In this document: positions 1-10,100 of the stretch, in pieces
How the letters are laid out: each line of letters starts with the position of its first letter
Numbering within the stretch: position 1 is the stretch's first letter
Assembly: GCA_963847345.1 (NCBI GenBank)
Contig: CAWJZU010000022.1
Coordinates: 434,001 to 498,000, forward strand
Source: DATARH01 sp963847345
GTDB taxonomy: Bacteria > Pseudomonadota > Alphaproteobacteria > ATCC43930 > CGMCC-115725
Direction: 5' to 3'
DNA: 64,000 nucleotides
Notes under the pieces: model-generated
Databases searched by the model: none
What the model saw: only the letters and a program-made list of their open reading frames with translations
What the model was told of the DNA's origin: nothing
Position numbers and translations under genes: made by a program

Positions 1-1170
1 CGCGGCCTCGAATGGGCGCACTCCTTGCCCGGCCGTAAGCCCCGGCGTCGGGGACGCCACGATACGGTCGGTGTCGCCGAGCCCGGAGAGGATCTCGACC
101 TCGCGCGCGTCCTTGGCGCCCACCGTGACCTTCTGCTTCTCCAGCTTACCGTCGAGGACGCGCCACACCGTATCCTGCTGCACCGCGCCGGCCGGTACGA
201 GCAGAGCGTTGTCGGCCTTGCGCAGCTCGATGTTGGTTTCGGCCGTCATGCCGATCATCAGCGGCGTGTCTTCCGGCAACGCGATGCGGACGCGGTAGGT
301 GCGCGCCACGGGGTCGCCCTTCGGCGTGATCGACCGCACCGTGCCGCGGAAAATTTGCCCCGGAAACGCATCGGCGCGGATCAGCACCTCCTGTCCGGGG
401 CGGACCTGCGCGATGTCCTCCTCGTCGACCTCGGCCGAGACGCGCAGCGGGGCGCAGCACGACATCCAGAAAATCGCCTTGTCGGGACCGATGACCTGCC
501 CGATCTCGCCGTCACGGCGGATGATCGTGCCGTCGGCCGGCGCGACCAGATCGAGATACCCGGCTTCGGACTCGGCGCGTTCGCGCAGCGCGGTCGCCTT
601 CTCCCAGTCGGCGCGGGCCCTGTCGTAAGCGTTGCGCGCCGCGACGCCGCGCTCGACAAGCTGCGCCTGGCGATCGAACTGCGACTTGGCGTAACGCTCC
701 TCGGCTCTGGCGACCTCGATCGCGCGTTGCAGATCGTCGTTTTCGAGGTGCGCGAGCAGTTCGCCCTTCTTGACGATGCCGCCCTCGTCGACTTTCAGCT
801 CGGCTAGCCGTGCCATGCTGCGCGGGGCGATCGGAATCATGACGCTCGGCTCGACGGTCCCTGTGGCGTAGACGGCCTGCACGGCAGGGCCGCGACGCGG
901 CTCGACGACGGCCACCGCCGGCGGCAGCAAGGTCCAATACAAACAGGCCGCGGCAACGCACAGCAGAATTACGAGCGCCGCCCAGCGACTCCAATGCACG
1001 CGCCGCCGTCGGCGCGGCATGGCCTCGCCGGGTCGCGGTTGCAGCGGCGCGGTGGCGGGATCGGGTCGGCGGCCCCGTTGCGGGATCTGTTCCCGGCGCT
1101 CGTCCGGGGCTGGTTCAATCAGCGACAACGGCCGCGGGCGCCGGTTTTGCTGTGCCTCGATAGGGGGCAT
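1..1170 (-). CDS. HlyD-family periplasmic adaptor of an efflux system (partial)
   Basis: The reverse strand is open from about 1170 to the window edge, so the C-terminus is missing. It encodes a membrane fusion (adaptor) protein that would link an inner-membrane transporter to an outer-membrane channel. A proline- and arginine-rich N-terminus of about 50 residues is followed by an RRRRR cluster, one membrane segment (WAALVILLCVAAACLYW), a biotinyl-lipoyl-like half motif (VDEGGIVKKGELLAHL), a coiled-coil region and the second lipoyl half (APADGTIIRRDGEIGQ). An alternative ATG at 1020, just before the arginine cluster, is equally plausible and would give a conventional N-terminus. The transporter partner must lie outside the window. 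Confidence 0.85.
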   Translation of the reverse strand, partial: MPPIEAQQNRRPRPLSLIEPAPDERREQIPQRGRRPDPATAPLQPRPGEAMPRRRRRVHWSRWAALVILLCVAAACLYWTLLPPAVAVVEPRRGPAVQAVYATGTVEPSVMIPIAPRSMARLAELKVDEGGIVKKGELLAHLENDDLQRAIEVARAEERYAKSQFDRQAQLVERGVAARNAYDRARADWEKATALRERAESEAGYLDLVAPADGTIIRRDGEIGQVIGPDKAIFWMSCCAPLRVSAEVDEEDIAQVRPGQEVLIRADAFPGQIFRGTVRSITPKGDPVARTYRVRIALPEDTPLMIGMTAETNIELRKADNALLVPAGAVQQDTVWRVLDGKLEKQKVTVGAKDAREVEILSGLGDTDRIVASPTPGLTAGQGVRPFEAA

Positions 1171-1285
1171 CCTTTCTCGGGAACGATGGCCACGCGCCGA
1201 CTCGCACGATGCCCCTCCGAGGTGGCCTCGTCGTTGATGGGGATCAATGGGACGCGGGAGGCGTCGACCGGCGTTTTGGTTCGGA

Positions 1286-2687
1286 TTATGCCGGGATCGT
1301 CAGCGCGATCAGCGTTTCGGCGGCGCGGTCGAGGCTATCGAGCTTGCGGCAGCTGTCGATCAGCTTGTCGAATTGTGCCTCGCCGATCGCGAGCCCCGGC
1401 GCAATCGGATGGATGCGGCGCACTTCTTCCTCGAAATCCCAGATGAATTCGCGGCCGGTGCCCTCGCGTGTATAGGAGTGGCCGTCCTTTGTGAACACGG
1501 TGATGCGCGGCCCGAACAGTGTGCGGCCGACGGAAGGGATCAGCGTCACGCGCCGCATCAAATCGAGCACCTCGGGCGGGTCGCTCTCGCCGGGGCCGGG
1601 CGTCGCCTGACGCAGCATCGGAAAGCCGCGGGTCGCCGCGCCGTAAGCCGTGAAGTATGGCGTGCTGCCGACCTCCGGGGCGCCCCCGATGCCGCGGCTC
1701 GGGATCGGGAAGGCCGGGCTCGGATACTCGGTCTCCATCCAGTTGACGACCGCCTCGATGCGGTCGATCTGCTCGTAGGTGATGTCGTGCTCCGCGCAGA
1801 GCTTCGCGGTCACATCGATATGCGCGATGTTGTACCCGGCGGTCGAATAGACCCGGTACAGCGTTTCGAGAAACATCCAGTCGCGGCCGAGCCCGTCGCG
1901 TGATCGCCGCAAGATCGGCGTGGTTCTTGCCCGTAAAGCTGTAGCGCAGCTCGCCGCGGTTGTTGCCGGCATAGGAATGATAGAACCCGGCCTCGCCTTC
2001 GAGCACAGTCTCGCCGCCCGGCGTGCCGTGTTTGGCGAGCGCCACCGCGAGCAGCGCGTTGCGCACCGCGCCGCCCTCGCGCAATGAGCGTCCGCCGCTG
2101 CGGATGCCTTCGAGATTGCCCGAGGCGAGGTTGACGCATTGCGCGATCGCGTCGTGCACCTTGCCGGCGTCGAACCCCTGGATTTTTGCCGCCGCGACCG
2201 CCGCGCCGAAAATCCCGAACACCGGCCCGGCGTGAAAGCCGCGCGCCATCACGCTCGGGATGAATTCCGACGCCATGCGCTCCATGATTTCGTAGCCGGC
2301 GGCGATGCCGGTCAGGAACGCCTTGCCCGAAGCGCCGCTCGTCTCGGCGGCGGCGAGCGCCGCCGGCAGGATCGCGGTGCCGGGATGGGTCAGCATGCGG
2401 AACGTGTCCCACTTGCCGCCGGCGAAGATCGTCTCGGCATTGACAAAGGCGGCCCCGGCCTTGGTCAGTTTCGCGCCATGGCACAGCACGGTCGCCGCCC
2501 CGCCGCCGCCCGCCTCTTCCTCCCGCATCAGAGCAAGCGCCTGCCGGCTCGCCGGCATGTCGTGCGCCACGAGCGCCGACGACAGCGCCTGCAACGTCAC
2601 ACCCTTGGCCCGATCGACCACCGCCGGAGGCAGCTCTTCGTAGGTCAGATCGGCGACGAAGGCGGCGAATTCACGGCTCAGCGACAT
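1286..2687 (-). CDS. MmgE/PrpD family protein, interrupted by a frameshift
   Basis: This is the 2-methylcitrate dehydratase-like MmgE/PrpD family, whose members dehydrate or isomerise small branched carboxylic acids. The N-terminal two thirds start at ATG 2687 (MSLSREFAAFVADLTYEELP) and show the family's helical core (FAGGKWDTFRMLTHPGTAI, SYAGNNRGELRYSFTG). The C-terminal third (DWMFLETLYRVYSTAGYN to LIALTIPA) is in another frame. The switch lies near 1900-1912 and fits a one-base insertion. Restored length is about 466 aa, normal for the family. It sits beside an FAH-type hydrolase on the same strand. Whether the lesion is real or an assembly error cannot be told from sequence alone. Confidence 0.85.
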
Positions 2688-2719
2688 GACTGCCCCTTAA
2701 TATTTCAGCGGGCCGTGAG

Positions 2720-2746
2720 TAGGGCGGAAAAGCGCAGCTTCTCCCT
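2720..2746. repeat. small palindromic intergenic repeat
   Basis: An imperfect inverted repeat (AGGGCGGAAAAGC then GCTTCTCCCT) lies between the MmgE/PrpD gene and the FAH-family gene. It resembles the palindromes at 28446 and 29258, so it probably belongs to a family of REP-like elements in this genome. Confidence 0.5.
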
Positions 2747-2769
2747 TGCCAGCGGACCGACGCCGGCCG

Positions 2770-3558
2770 CTACGCCATCCCCTCCCGCACCAGCGGGTTG
2801 CGCAGCGTGCCGATGCCGGTGATCTCGATTTCGCAGACGTCGCCGTGCTTCAGATTGCGCGGGGCCCCCTCGGTGCCCATCCAGACGACGTCGCCCGGAT
2901 AAAGCGTCAGGTATTTCGACATTCGCGCCAGGAACTTCGCGACGCCGTGGATCATGTGGTTGGTGCGGAAACGGTCGGTGACCTCGCCGTTGACCCGCAC
3001 GGTCGTCTCGGCCGCGTCGAGGTCGAAATCGGTCTCGATCCATGGGCCCATCGGCTTGAACGTGTCGGTGTTCTTGGCGCGCCACAGCGTGCGATCCCCG
3101 CGCTGCCAGGTGCGCTCGCTCATGTCGTTGCCGATCGTCCAGCCGAGCACGCAGGACAAGGCGTCGCTCTCGGTCAGGTTCTTCGCCTTCTTGCCGATTA
3201 TCGCGACGAGTTCGGCCTCGTACTGCACGAGTTCGCCGGCGTCTTTCGGAATGACGATGTTCTCGCCGTGCGCGATCAGGGCATTGTTAGCGCGATAGCC
3301 GATATCGGCCTCGGGCGGCAGTTTCGGTTCCTCGCCGCGCTTCTTGGCCATTTCGGTCACATGCTCGGCGTAGTTGAGCCCGGCCGCGTAAAACGTTTTC
3401 GGGATCACCGGCACCAGGAATTTCACGGCGTCGAGCTTCCGCCGTGTCGCGGTGCGCTCGTAGCCGGCGAACGGATCGCCCTTGACCTCAACGACCTCGT
3501 TTCCCTCGATGATGCCGTAGGATTCGCGGCCGTCCGCCTCATATCTGAGCCAACGCAT
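2770..3558 (-). CDS. Fumarylacetoacetate hydrolase (FAH) family protein
   Basis: A cytosolic metal-dependent C-C bond hydrolase, hydratase or decarboxylase of the FAH superfamily, 262 aa. FAH signatures visible are AAGLNYAEHVTEM, the metal-site segment YEAELVAIIGKKAKN, GNDMSERTWQRG and the C-terminal YPGDVVWMGTEG. The start at 3558 (MRWLRYEADG) is chosen because GGAG lies eight bases upstream; the frame is open further upstream but without a better site. It is divergent from the crotonase gene at 3745 and downstream of MmgE/PrpD on the reading strand, suggesting a catabolic locus for a hydroxylated or dicarboxylic intermediate. The exact substrate cannot be assigned. Confidence 0.9.
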   Translation of the reverse strand: MRWLRYEADGRESYGIIEGNEVVEVKGDPFAGYERTATRRKLDAVKFLVPVIPKTFYAAGLNYAEHVTEMAKKRGEEPKLPPEADIGYRANNALIAHGENIVIPKDAGELVQYEAELVAIIGKKAKNLTESDALSCVLGWTIGNDMSERTWQRGDRTLWRAKNTDTFKPMGPWIETDFDLDAAETTVRVNGEVTDRFRTNHMIHGVAKFLARMSKYLTLYPGDVVWMGTEGAPRNLKHGDVCEIEITGIGTLRNPLVREGMA

Positions 3559-3744
3559 CGTGTCATCTCCTCGCCAAAGCCGGTGTCCGGCGATCATAGC
3601 CGTGAGGGAGAATAGCTGCGCCGGCGATCGATGGCGACGGGATCGCGATGCGGCGGAAAGCGGTCCGTCATGCGCTGGCGTACCAGGCCGCGACGTGCAT
3701 ACTGTTGTCTACCGAGCGGCGCCATCATTCGGGGGGCGGGCGAC

Positions 3745-4560
3745 ATGCAGGCCGCAACGAGGCCGGCACTACAGCCGGACAACAACGCACCGGTGCTTCT
3801 GGAAGCCCTGGACGACGGTGTGCTGCGGCTGACTCTGAACCGGCCGGCCGCGCGCAACGCGCTATCGATGGCGCTGATGGGAGCCTTGCGGCGGGCGCTC
3901 GACGATGCCGCTTCAGACCGGGAATGCCGTATTGTCGTAATCGCCGGCGCGGGTCCGGCTTTCTGCGCGGGGCATGATTTGCGCGAACTGCGCAGCGATC
4001 CAAGCCGCGAAGCCTATGAGCGCGTCTTCGCCGAGTGCAGCGCGATGATGCAGCAGATCGTGGCATTGCCGAAACCGGTCATCGCCGAGGTCCACGGCAT
4101 CGCCACCGCGGCCGGATGCCAGCTGGTCGCCACCTGCGATCTGGCGGTAGCCGCCGAGGATGCAAGGTTTGCGACCCCGGGGGTCAATATCGGGCTGTTC
4201 TGCTCGACGCCGATGGTCGCCTTGAGCCGCGCGGTCGGCCGCAAGCCTGCGATGGAGATGCTGCTCACCGGCGAACTGATCGACGCCGCGACCGCGAAAG
4301 CGATCGGGCTCGTCAACCGGGTCGTGCCCGCCGCCGAACTGAGCGCGGCGACGCTGGCCCTGGCCCGCCAGATCGCGGCCAAATCGGCGTTCACGCTGGC
4401 GATCGGCAAGGAAGCGTTTTACCGGCAGGCCGAAATGGGTTTGGCCGAGGCTTATCGCTGTGCCGGCGAGGTCATGACCCGCAACATGCTCGCGCGGGAC
4501 GCCGGCGAAGGCATCGACGCGTTTCTCGCGAAGCGGCCTCCGGTCTGGCAGGACGCCTGA
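3745..4560 (+). CDS. Crotonase-fold protein, ECHDC3-like enoyl-CoA hydratase/isomerase family
   Basis: 271 aa with the crotonase fold. Oxyanion-hole segments are AGPAFCAGHDLREL and IATAAGCQLVATCDLAVA. The segment after the second one reads GLFCSTPMVALSRAVG, as in the ECHDC3 subgroup; the glutamates of classical enoyl-CoA hydratase are not seen there, so hydratase activity is doubtful. The start at 3745 follows a G-rich ribosome site and removes a low-complexity upstream extension. The ubiD-like gene follows 31 bases later, probably in one transcript. CoA-thioester binding is inferred from the family; the substrate is unknown. Confidence 0.88.
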   Translation: MQAATRPALQPDNNAPVLLEALDDGVLRLTLNRPAARNALSMALMGALRRALDDAASDRECRIVVIAGAGPAFCAGHDLRELRSDPSREAYERVFAECSAMMQQIVALPKPVIAEVHGIATAAGCQLVATCDLAVAAEDARFATPGVNIGLFCSTPMVALSRAVGRKPAMEMLLTGELIDAATAKAIGLVNRVVPAAELSAATLALARQIAAKSAFTLAIGKEAFYRQAEMGLAEAYRCAGEVMTRNMLARDAGEGIDAFLAKRPPVWQDA

Positions 4561-4591
4561 TCTCCACAAGACGGAGGACCGGTCGGCGCCG

Positions 4592-6092
4592 ATGCCGTAT
4601 GCCAGCCTGCGCGAGTTCATAACGCGCCTCGAGGGCGCCGGACGGCTGGTCCGGGTCAAGGCGCCGGTGTCGCCGTTTCTCGAAATGACCGAGATCCAGA
4701 CCCGTCTCCTGGCCGAAGGCGGGCCGGCGGTGCTGTTCGAAAATGTGGTTCATCCCGGCGGCGCGATGCCGGTGCTGGTCAATCTGTTCGGCACCGTCGA
4801 ACGGGTCGCCTGGGGCATGGATCGCGAGCCGCACGAATTGCGCGCAATCGGCGAGACACTGGCTTTCTTGAAGCAGCCCGAGCCACCCGGCGGCTGGCGC
4901 GAAGCGCTCGAAATGCTGCCGCTGCTCAAGACCGTGATGGCGATGCGGCCGCGCACCGTCTCGGCGGCGCCGTGCCAGGAGATCGTGCTGCGCGGCGGCG
5001 ACATCGATCTCGGGCGGCTGCCGGTGCAGACCTGCTGGCCGGACGAGCCGGCGCCGCTGATCACCTGGCCGCTGGTCGTCACCAGGGGTCCGGGCACGGC
5101 GCGCGAGGACAATTTCAACCTCGGCATTTACCGCATGCAGGTCACCGGCCGCGACACGACGCTGATGCGCTGGCTCAGGCATCGCGGCGGCGCGCAGCAC
5201 CACCAGCGCTGGGCTCAACAGAAGCGCGAACCGTTGCCGGCCGCGGTTGTGATTGGCGCCGACCCCGGCACGATCATCGCGGCGGTGACGCCGGTTCCGG
5301 ACACGCTGTCGGAATACCAGTTCGCCGGGCTGCTGCGCGGCCGCCGCGTCGAGCTGGTCGATTGCAAGACCGTGCCGCTCAAGGTGCCGGCGACGGCGGA
5401 GATCGTGCTCGAAGGGCATGTGTCGCTCGACGAATACGGCGACGAGGGCCCCTACGGCGACCATACCGGCTATTACAACGCCGTCGAACAATTCCCGGTG
5501 TTTCGCGTCTCGGCGATGACGATGCGGCGCGAGGCGATCTATCTCTCGACCTTTACCGGCCGCCCGCCCGACGAGCCCTCGGTGCTCGGCGAGGCGCTTA
5601 ATGAGGTGTTTATCCCGCTGTTGCAGCAGCAATTCCCGGAGATCGTCGATTTCTGGCTGCCGCCCGAGGGCTGCTCGTACCGCATCGCCGTGGTTTCGAT
5701 GCGGAAAAGCTACCCCGGTCACGCCAAGCGCGTGATGATGGCGGTATGGTCGTTTCTGCGCCAGTTCATGTACACGAAATTCGTCATAATCGTCGATGAC
5801 GACATCAACGCGCGCGACTGGAAGGACGTGATGTGGGCGATTTCGACCCGCATGGACCCGGTGCGCGACACGCTGCTCGTCGAGAACACGCCGATCGACT
5901 ATCTCGATTTCGCCTCGCCCGAATCCGGTCTCGGCGGCAAGATCGGCCTCGACGCGACCAACAAGATGCCGCCCGAGACGCAGCCGCGACTGGGGCCGCC
6001 CGATCCGCATGGCCGACGACATCGTCGCCGAGGTCACGCGCAAATGGGCCGATTACGGCCTGCCCGGCGGCGGCAGGCCGATCTGGAAATGA
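4592..6092 (+). CDS. UbiD-family prenylated-FMN-dependent decarboxylase, frameshifted near its end
   Basis: UbiD-family enzymes reversibly decarboxylate unsaturated or aromatic acids using prenylated FMN. Family features are NFNLGIYRMQVTGRDT (cofactor phosphate site), DEYGDEGPYGDHTGYYN (acidic active-site segment) and the C-terminal KIGLDATNKMP. After PPETQ the protein is lost, but a one-base shift at about 5984 restores RDWGRPIRMADDIVAEV and a stop at 6090-6092 (restored length about 499 aa). The uncorrected frame runs to 6229 as meaningless sequence. A UbiX-type prenyltransferase is not in the window. Its place behind the crotonase gene suggests aromatic or alpha,beta-unsaturated acid metabolism rather than certain ubiquinone synthesis. 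Confidence 0.88.
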
Positions 6093-6295
6093 CAGGTCGG
6101 CCCCGACGACTGCGGACCACGGGCCTGCGCCCGCCCGCTCTTGCCCATAGCGGACCGGCATGGTTGGGTGGAAGACGCGCGTCGGACCCGTATCATCGCG
6201 GAAGCGTCTATAGCTACGGGGTGATCTGAAGGAAAACCAGTAGCTGCCGTGTCCGCCATATGATTCCTTTCGAGGAATGCTCCAACCGAATATTG

Positions 6296-7696
6296 TTAGC
6301 TTTTGCGTTGAGGAAATTTGATCCTATCGAGCAATTCGGAGAACCGCGGATCGGTTCGTAGACCGTCAAAACGCGGATCAAGGCGCAGCCATACCAGCCA
6401 GTGCGAGCGCTCGGCGAAAGCCCTGTCGAGCCAGGTGAAGGCGGCCTCGGCATCGCCGATTCCGGCATAAACGAGGGCCATGCCATAGGCGGTAACGAAC
6501 CGGCGCTTGGTGACTTCTTGCAACTCGGCAAGCACTGCTTTGGCCTTTTCGGGGCGGCTTGCGGCGCCCTCGACAGACCCGCGAGCCGCAATCGCAACGG
6601 GCCATTCCGGAACGCTCTGTTCGACGCGGTGGAACTCGCTGATCGCATCATCGAACCGGCCAATCTGCTGGTAAGAGCGGCCGAGCCATAAATGGGCCGG
6701 TGCGAAATCGTGGTTCATCGTCAGCACGGATTGCAGCTGCTTGATCGCTTCGTCGTACTGGCGGGTGTAGTAAAAGTGAAAGCCGAGATCGGTATTGATC
6801 GCCAGCGACAGCGGATCGCGCTCGCGTGCAAATTTCATCTCGTGCGATGCCTCTCCTGCACGACCCGCGGCGAGAAGATAGATACTGTACCACTGGTGTG
6901 CAGCGGCCCAGCTCGGGTCAAGCATAATAGCCCGCTGGAATTCTGCTTCGGCTCCCGCCCAATCCCAGTCGAAATAGAATTTGACATAGCCGAGAGAGGC
7001 GTGCGGTTCGGCGAGTACTGCATCCCGTTCGATTGCTAACAACGCATGGCGCCGCGCCAGCGGGAACGCATCGGCTGGGGAGACGAAGCTCAGATAGCCG
7101 AGCGTTGCATGGCAATCCGCGAGGCCGGCGTGGGCTGCGGCAAAGCGCGGATCAAGGGACACCGCGCGCAGAAAACTGTCGATTGCCGTCCTCAGGCTCG
7201 CTTCCGAGCGCTGGCTCCAGGCGTAACGTCCTTCGAGATAGGCGCGGTAAGCATCAGGATTGGCGCTGATCGCGCGTGCCGCGCCAGGGCCACGCGCCAG
7301 CCCGGGAGTTTGCGAGGGCGAGGCCCATGTTGGGGCACCGAGGGCGCTCGTGGATGTTGCCGGGGCAGCCGCATTGAAAGCACTGACCGGCGCGACGAAC
7401 CGGTAGCCATGCTTCGATACGGTCTGGATAAAAGCAGAACCATCGGGCCCGAGGGCCTTGCGCACAGCCGAGATGTTGACGCTGAGATTGACTTCCTCGA
7501 CGAAGCGGCCGGGCCAGACCTCCTGGAATAAATCGTCCTTACTGACGAGCTGCCCGCTACGGCGCACCAGAAGGAGGAGGAGATCAAAAGCCTTTCCAGT
7601 CAGCGGCACGCGCGCGTTCTCGCGCAGCAGCAACCGTTCATGCGGTACCAAAAGGAAATTGCCAAACTGGAAACTCGCCGGTTCCGGCATGGTCAC
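6296..7696 (-). CDS. OmpR-type winged-helix DNA-binding protein with C-terminal TPR domain
   Basis: A putative transcription regulator of 466 aa. Residues about 10-105 are a Trans_reg_C winged helix (PLTGKAFDLLLLLVRRSG, VEEVNLSVNISAVRKALG, SKHGYRFVAPV). A linker rich in Ala, Pro and Ser is followed from about residue 145 by tandem TPR-like helices (for example AYRAYLEGRYAWSQRS and AHLWLGRSYQQIGRFDDAI). There is no receiver domain and no clear membrane helix, so it differs from both OmpR and CadC. ATG codons at 7696 and 7690 are both usable. It is divergent from the exported NTF2-like gene at 7805; their 108-base gap may hold a shared regulatory region. Confidence 0.85.
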   Translation of the reverse strand: MTMPEPASFQFGNFLLVPHERLLLRENARVPLTGKAFDLLLLLVRRSGQLVSKDDLFQEVWPGRFVEEVNLSVNISAVRKALGPDGSAFIQTVSKHGYRFVAPVSAFNAAAPATSTSALGAPTWASPSQTPGLARGPGAARAISANPDAYRAYLEGRYAWSQRSEASLRTAIDSFLRAVSLDPRFAAAHAGLADCHATLGYLSFVSPADAFPLARRHALLAIERDAVLAEPHASLGYVKFYFDWDWAGAEAEFQRAIMLDPSWAAAHQWYSIYLLAAGRAGEASHEMKFARERDPLSLAINTDLGFHFYYTRQYDEAIKQLQSVLTMNHDFAPAHLWLGRSYQQIGRFDDAISEFHRVEQSVPEWPVAIAARGSVEGAASRPEKAKAVLAELQEVTKRRFVTAYGMALVYAGIGDAEAAFTWLDRAFAERSHWLVWLRLDPRFDGLRTDPRFSELLDRIKFPQRKS

Positions 7697-7804
7697 TGCG
7701 CCGGCTTAGGAAATTTCCAGGGAAACTTTCGGACCTTTCCAAAGACTACATCGGCGATTTGAAGAATTCTACCTGCCCACCAAGCCAATCCCAGGAGAGA
7801 CGGA

Positions 7805-8290
7805 ATGGGCAGGTCGTCACAAAACCGCATCGGGCGCTCGATTTTATGCACAGGTGCCGCGTTCATTGCCCTTGGCGTCTTAATCCGCCCGCTTGCCGCG
7901 GCCCCCGAGGACGAGGTGCGCGCGACGTTTGACCGCTTCGTCGCCGCACAGAACGAACACGACGCCAAAGCGGTGGAAGCATTGCTGCTCGACTCGCCGA
8001 ACTTCCTCTGGATCACCCGAGGCAGCCCGGTGTGGGGCGCCGAGGCCACCATGAAGCGCTTCGCCACGCTCTATCAAGGGACATGGCGCCTCGATCCGGA
8101 AGCGGCCAGCCTGAAGGTCATGATGCTTGGAGATGGCGTGGCGCAGCTTTATGTCCCCATCACGTTTACGATCGGGCCGTCCGGCCAATCCGCCCAGCCA
8201 ACCCGCTTTCTGATGAACCAAATCCTGGTGAAGACGGCGACTGGTTGGAAAGTATCCAGCATCCTCCCGATACCGGCACCTGCGCAGTAG
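7805..8290 (+). CDS. Exported SnoaL/NTF2-like protein (DUF4440-type)
   Basis: 161 aa. A cleavable signal peptide is likely (GAAFIALGVLIRPLAAA). The rest has the cone-shaped NTF2-like pattern: EVRATFDRFVAAQNEHDAKA, then FLWITRGSPVWGAEATMKRF, then a strand-rich half ending in a KTATGWKVSSI segment. Such proteins range from ligand-binding proteins to isomerases, and no function can be given. It is transcribed away from the winged-helix/TPR gene. Confidence 0.75.
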   Translation: MGRSSQNRIGRSILCTGAAFIALGVLIRPLAAAPEDEVRATFDRFVAAQNEHDAKAVEALLLDSPNFLWITRGSPVWGAEATMKRFATLYQGTWRLDPEAASLKVMMLGDGVAQLYVPITFTIGPSGQSAQPTRFLMNQILVKTATGWKVSSILPIPAPAQ

Positions 8291-8492
8291 CAGAACTCGA
8301 CACGATCGCAGCTAGAGATCCGAAGCTGCGCTGTCTGCCCCAAAGCCTGCCTTCGGTGCAACGCGGCCGTCATCCTTGCCCCGTCAGGGCTGCGTAGCCC
8401 TCGAAATCAGGGCTGGCTGCGCTATGTGAGGAACGGTGCCGGGCGGCGGCCGCGGGGGTCGCGATGCCGTGACGCCGCGCTCAGGGATTGCG

Positions 8493-9854
8493 ATGACCGA
8501 GCAGAAAATCGACGCGGACACCGCGAACGACATCGACCTGCTGCACGATCTGATCGGGCGGGCGCTGCGGCAAGGGGCCGAGGCGGCGGATGCGGTGATG
8601 TTCGAGGGAATCTCGCTGTCGCATGCGCGCCGCCTCGGCAAGACCGAGAAGCTCGAACGCTCGGAAAGCCGCGATCTCGGGCTGCGGGTCCTGATCGGCA
8701 AGCGTCAGGCGATGGTGTCGAGCAGCGACCGCTCGCCGAAGATGCTCGACGAACTCGTCGAACGCACGGTCGCGATGGCGCGCGCCGTGCCCGAGGACCC
8801 GTTTATCGGCCTCGCCGATCCAGCCGAGGTCGCGCGGGACTGGCCCTCGCTCGACATGCTCGATCCGGTGGAGCCGAGCGCCGAGACGCTTATCGAGCGC
8901 GCCCGGGCGGCCGAGGACACCGCGCTCGCGGTTGCGGGAGTCACGAATTCCGAAGGCGCCGAGGCCGGCTGGGGCCGTTCGCGGATCGCGTTGGTCGCCT
9001 CGAACGGGTTCGCCGGCGGCTACGCCGGGTCGCATCACGGGGTCAGCGTGTCGGTTATCGGCGGCACCGGTTCGAAGATGGAGCGCGACTACGATTTCGC
9101 GAGCGCAGTGTACGCCGCCGATCTGCGCGACCCGGCCGAAATCGGCAGGAACGCCGGCGAGCGCACCGTCAAACGGCTCGGCGCCCGCAAAATGCCGACC
9201 TGCCGGTGCTCGATCGTGTTCGACCCGCGTGTCGCGCGCAGCCTGATCTCGCATCTGCTGGGGGCGATTTCGGGTCCTTCGATCGCGCGCGGCACGAGTT
9301 TCCTGAAAGACAAGCTGGGCCAGCGCATCTTTCCCGATTCGATCACGATCACCGAGGACCCGCATCGAACGCGCGGCCACCGCTCGAAGCCGTTCGACGC
9401 CGAGGGCCTGCCGAACCGGCGGCAAGCGCTGATCGACGGCGGCGTGCTGACGACATGGCTGCTCGATCTGCGCTCCGCTCGGCAGCTCGGCATGACAAGT
9501 ACCGGCCACGCGGCGCGCGGCACGGCGTCGCCGCCATCGCCCGCGGCCACGAATGTCTGGATCGAGCCCGGCACGGCGGCGCGGGCCGAGCTGATGGCCG
9601 ACATTAAGAGCGGGTTCTATGTCACTGAATTAATGGGGATGGGAGTCAACGGCATCACCGGCGATTATAGCCGCGGCGCCGCCGGCTTCTGGATCGAGAA
9701 CGGGCAGATCGCCTTCCCGGTCAGCGAGATGACCATCGCCGGCAATCTCAAGGAGATGTTCGCGCGCCTCGTCGCCGCCAACGATCTCGAATTCCGCACC
9801 GGCGCCGATTCGCCGACCTTGCGCATCGACGACCTGACCGTCGCCGGCGCTTAG
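8493..9854 (+). CDS. pmbA: PmbA/TldE-type metallopeptidase subunit
   Basis: 453 aa, the non-metal-binding partner of the TldD/TldE protease that matures or degrades peptides such as microcins and CcdA. The start at 8493 (MTEQKIDADTAND) has AGGG seven bases upstream. Family features are ESRDLGLRVLIGKRQAMVSS in the N-terminal domain, the mid-region HHGVSVSVIGG, and the C-terminal MGVNGITGDYSRGAAGFWIE plus PVSEMTIAGNLKEMF. The HExxxH zinc motif of TldD is absent, as expected for PmbA. No tldD lies in the window. Confidence 0.92.
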   Translation: MTEQKIDADTANDIDLLHDLIGRALRQGAEAADAVMFEGISLSHARRLGKTEKLERSESRDLGLRVLIGKRQAMVSSSDRSPKMLDELVERTVAMARAVPEDPFIGLADPAEVARDWPSLDMLDPVEPSAETLIERARAAEDTALAVAGVTNSEGAEAGWGRSRIALVASNGFAGGYAGSHHGVSVSVIGGTGSKMERDYDFASAVYAADLRDPAEIGRNAGERTVKRLGARKMPTCRCSIVFDPRVARSLISHLLGAISGPSIARGTSFLKDKLGQRIFPDSITITEDPHRTRGHRSKPFDAEGLPNRRQALIDGGVLTTWLLDLRSARQLGMTSTGHAARGTASPPSPAATNVWIEPGTAARAELMADIKSGFYVTELMGMGVNGITGDYSRGAAGFWIENGQIAFPVSEMTIAGNLKEMFARLVAANDLEFRTGADSPTLRIDDLTVAGA

Positions 9855-10100
9855 CGAACCACACCCCGGAATGCGGCCCTCATTCCGGTTGTCGCCGCGG
9901 CCGGGTTTTGCGTCGTCGATTGCTTACACCTGATGGGGAGCGGGACGCCGGATGAACACAGATCAGGCGCCGAATTGGTTAGCCGGGCCGGCCGTAATTT
10001 GCGTCGTGGATCGGATCGCTGTGCGACTGTAATGTACCACCCGGCCTGGAGGCGGAAGTCTTCGGGCGGCGATGTCCGGTAGACGGCGAAGCGAATTCCA

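Noticed and set aside
4472..6043. Long open frame on the reverse strand opposite ubiD
   Set aside because: Arg/His/Asp-rich composition typical of antisense shadow in GC-rich DNA; the UbiD motifs on the forward strand are decisive.
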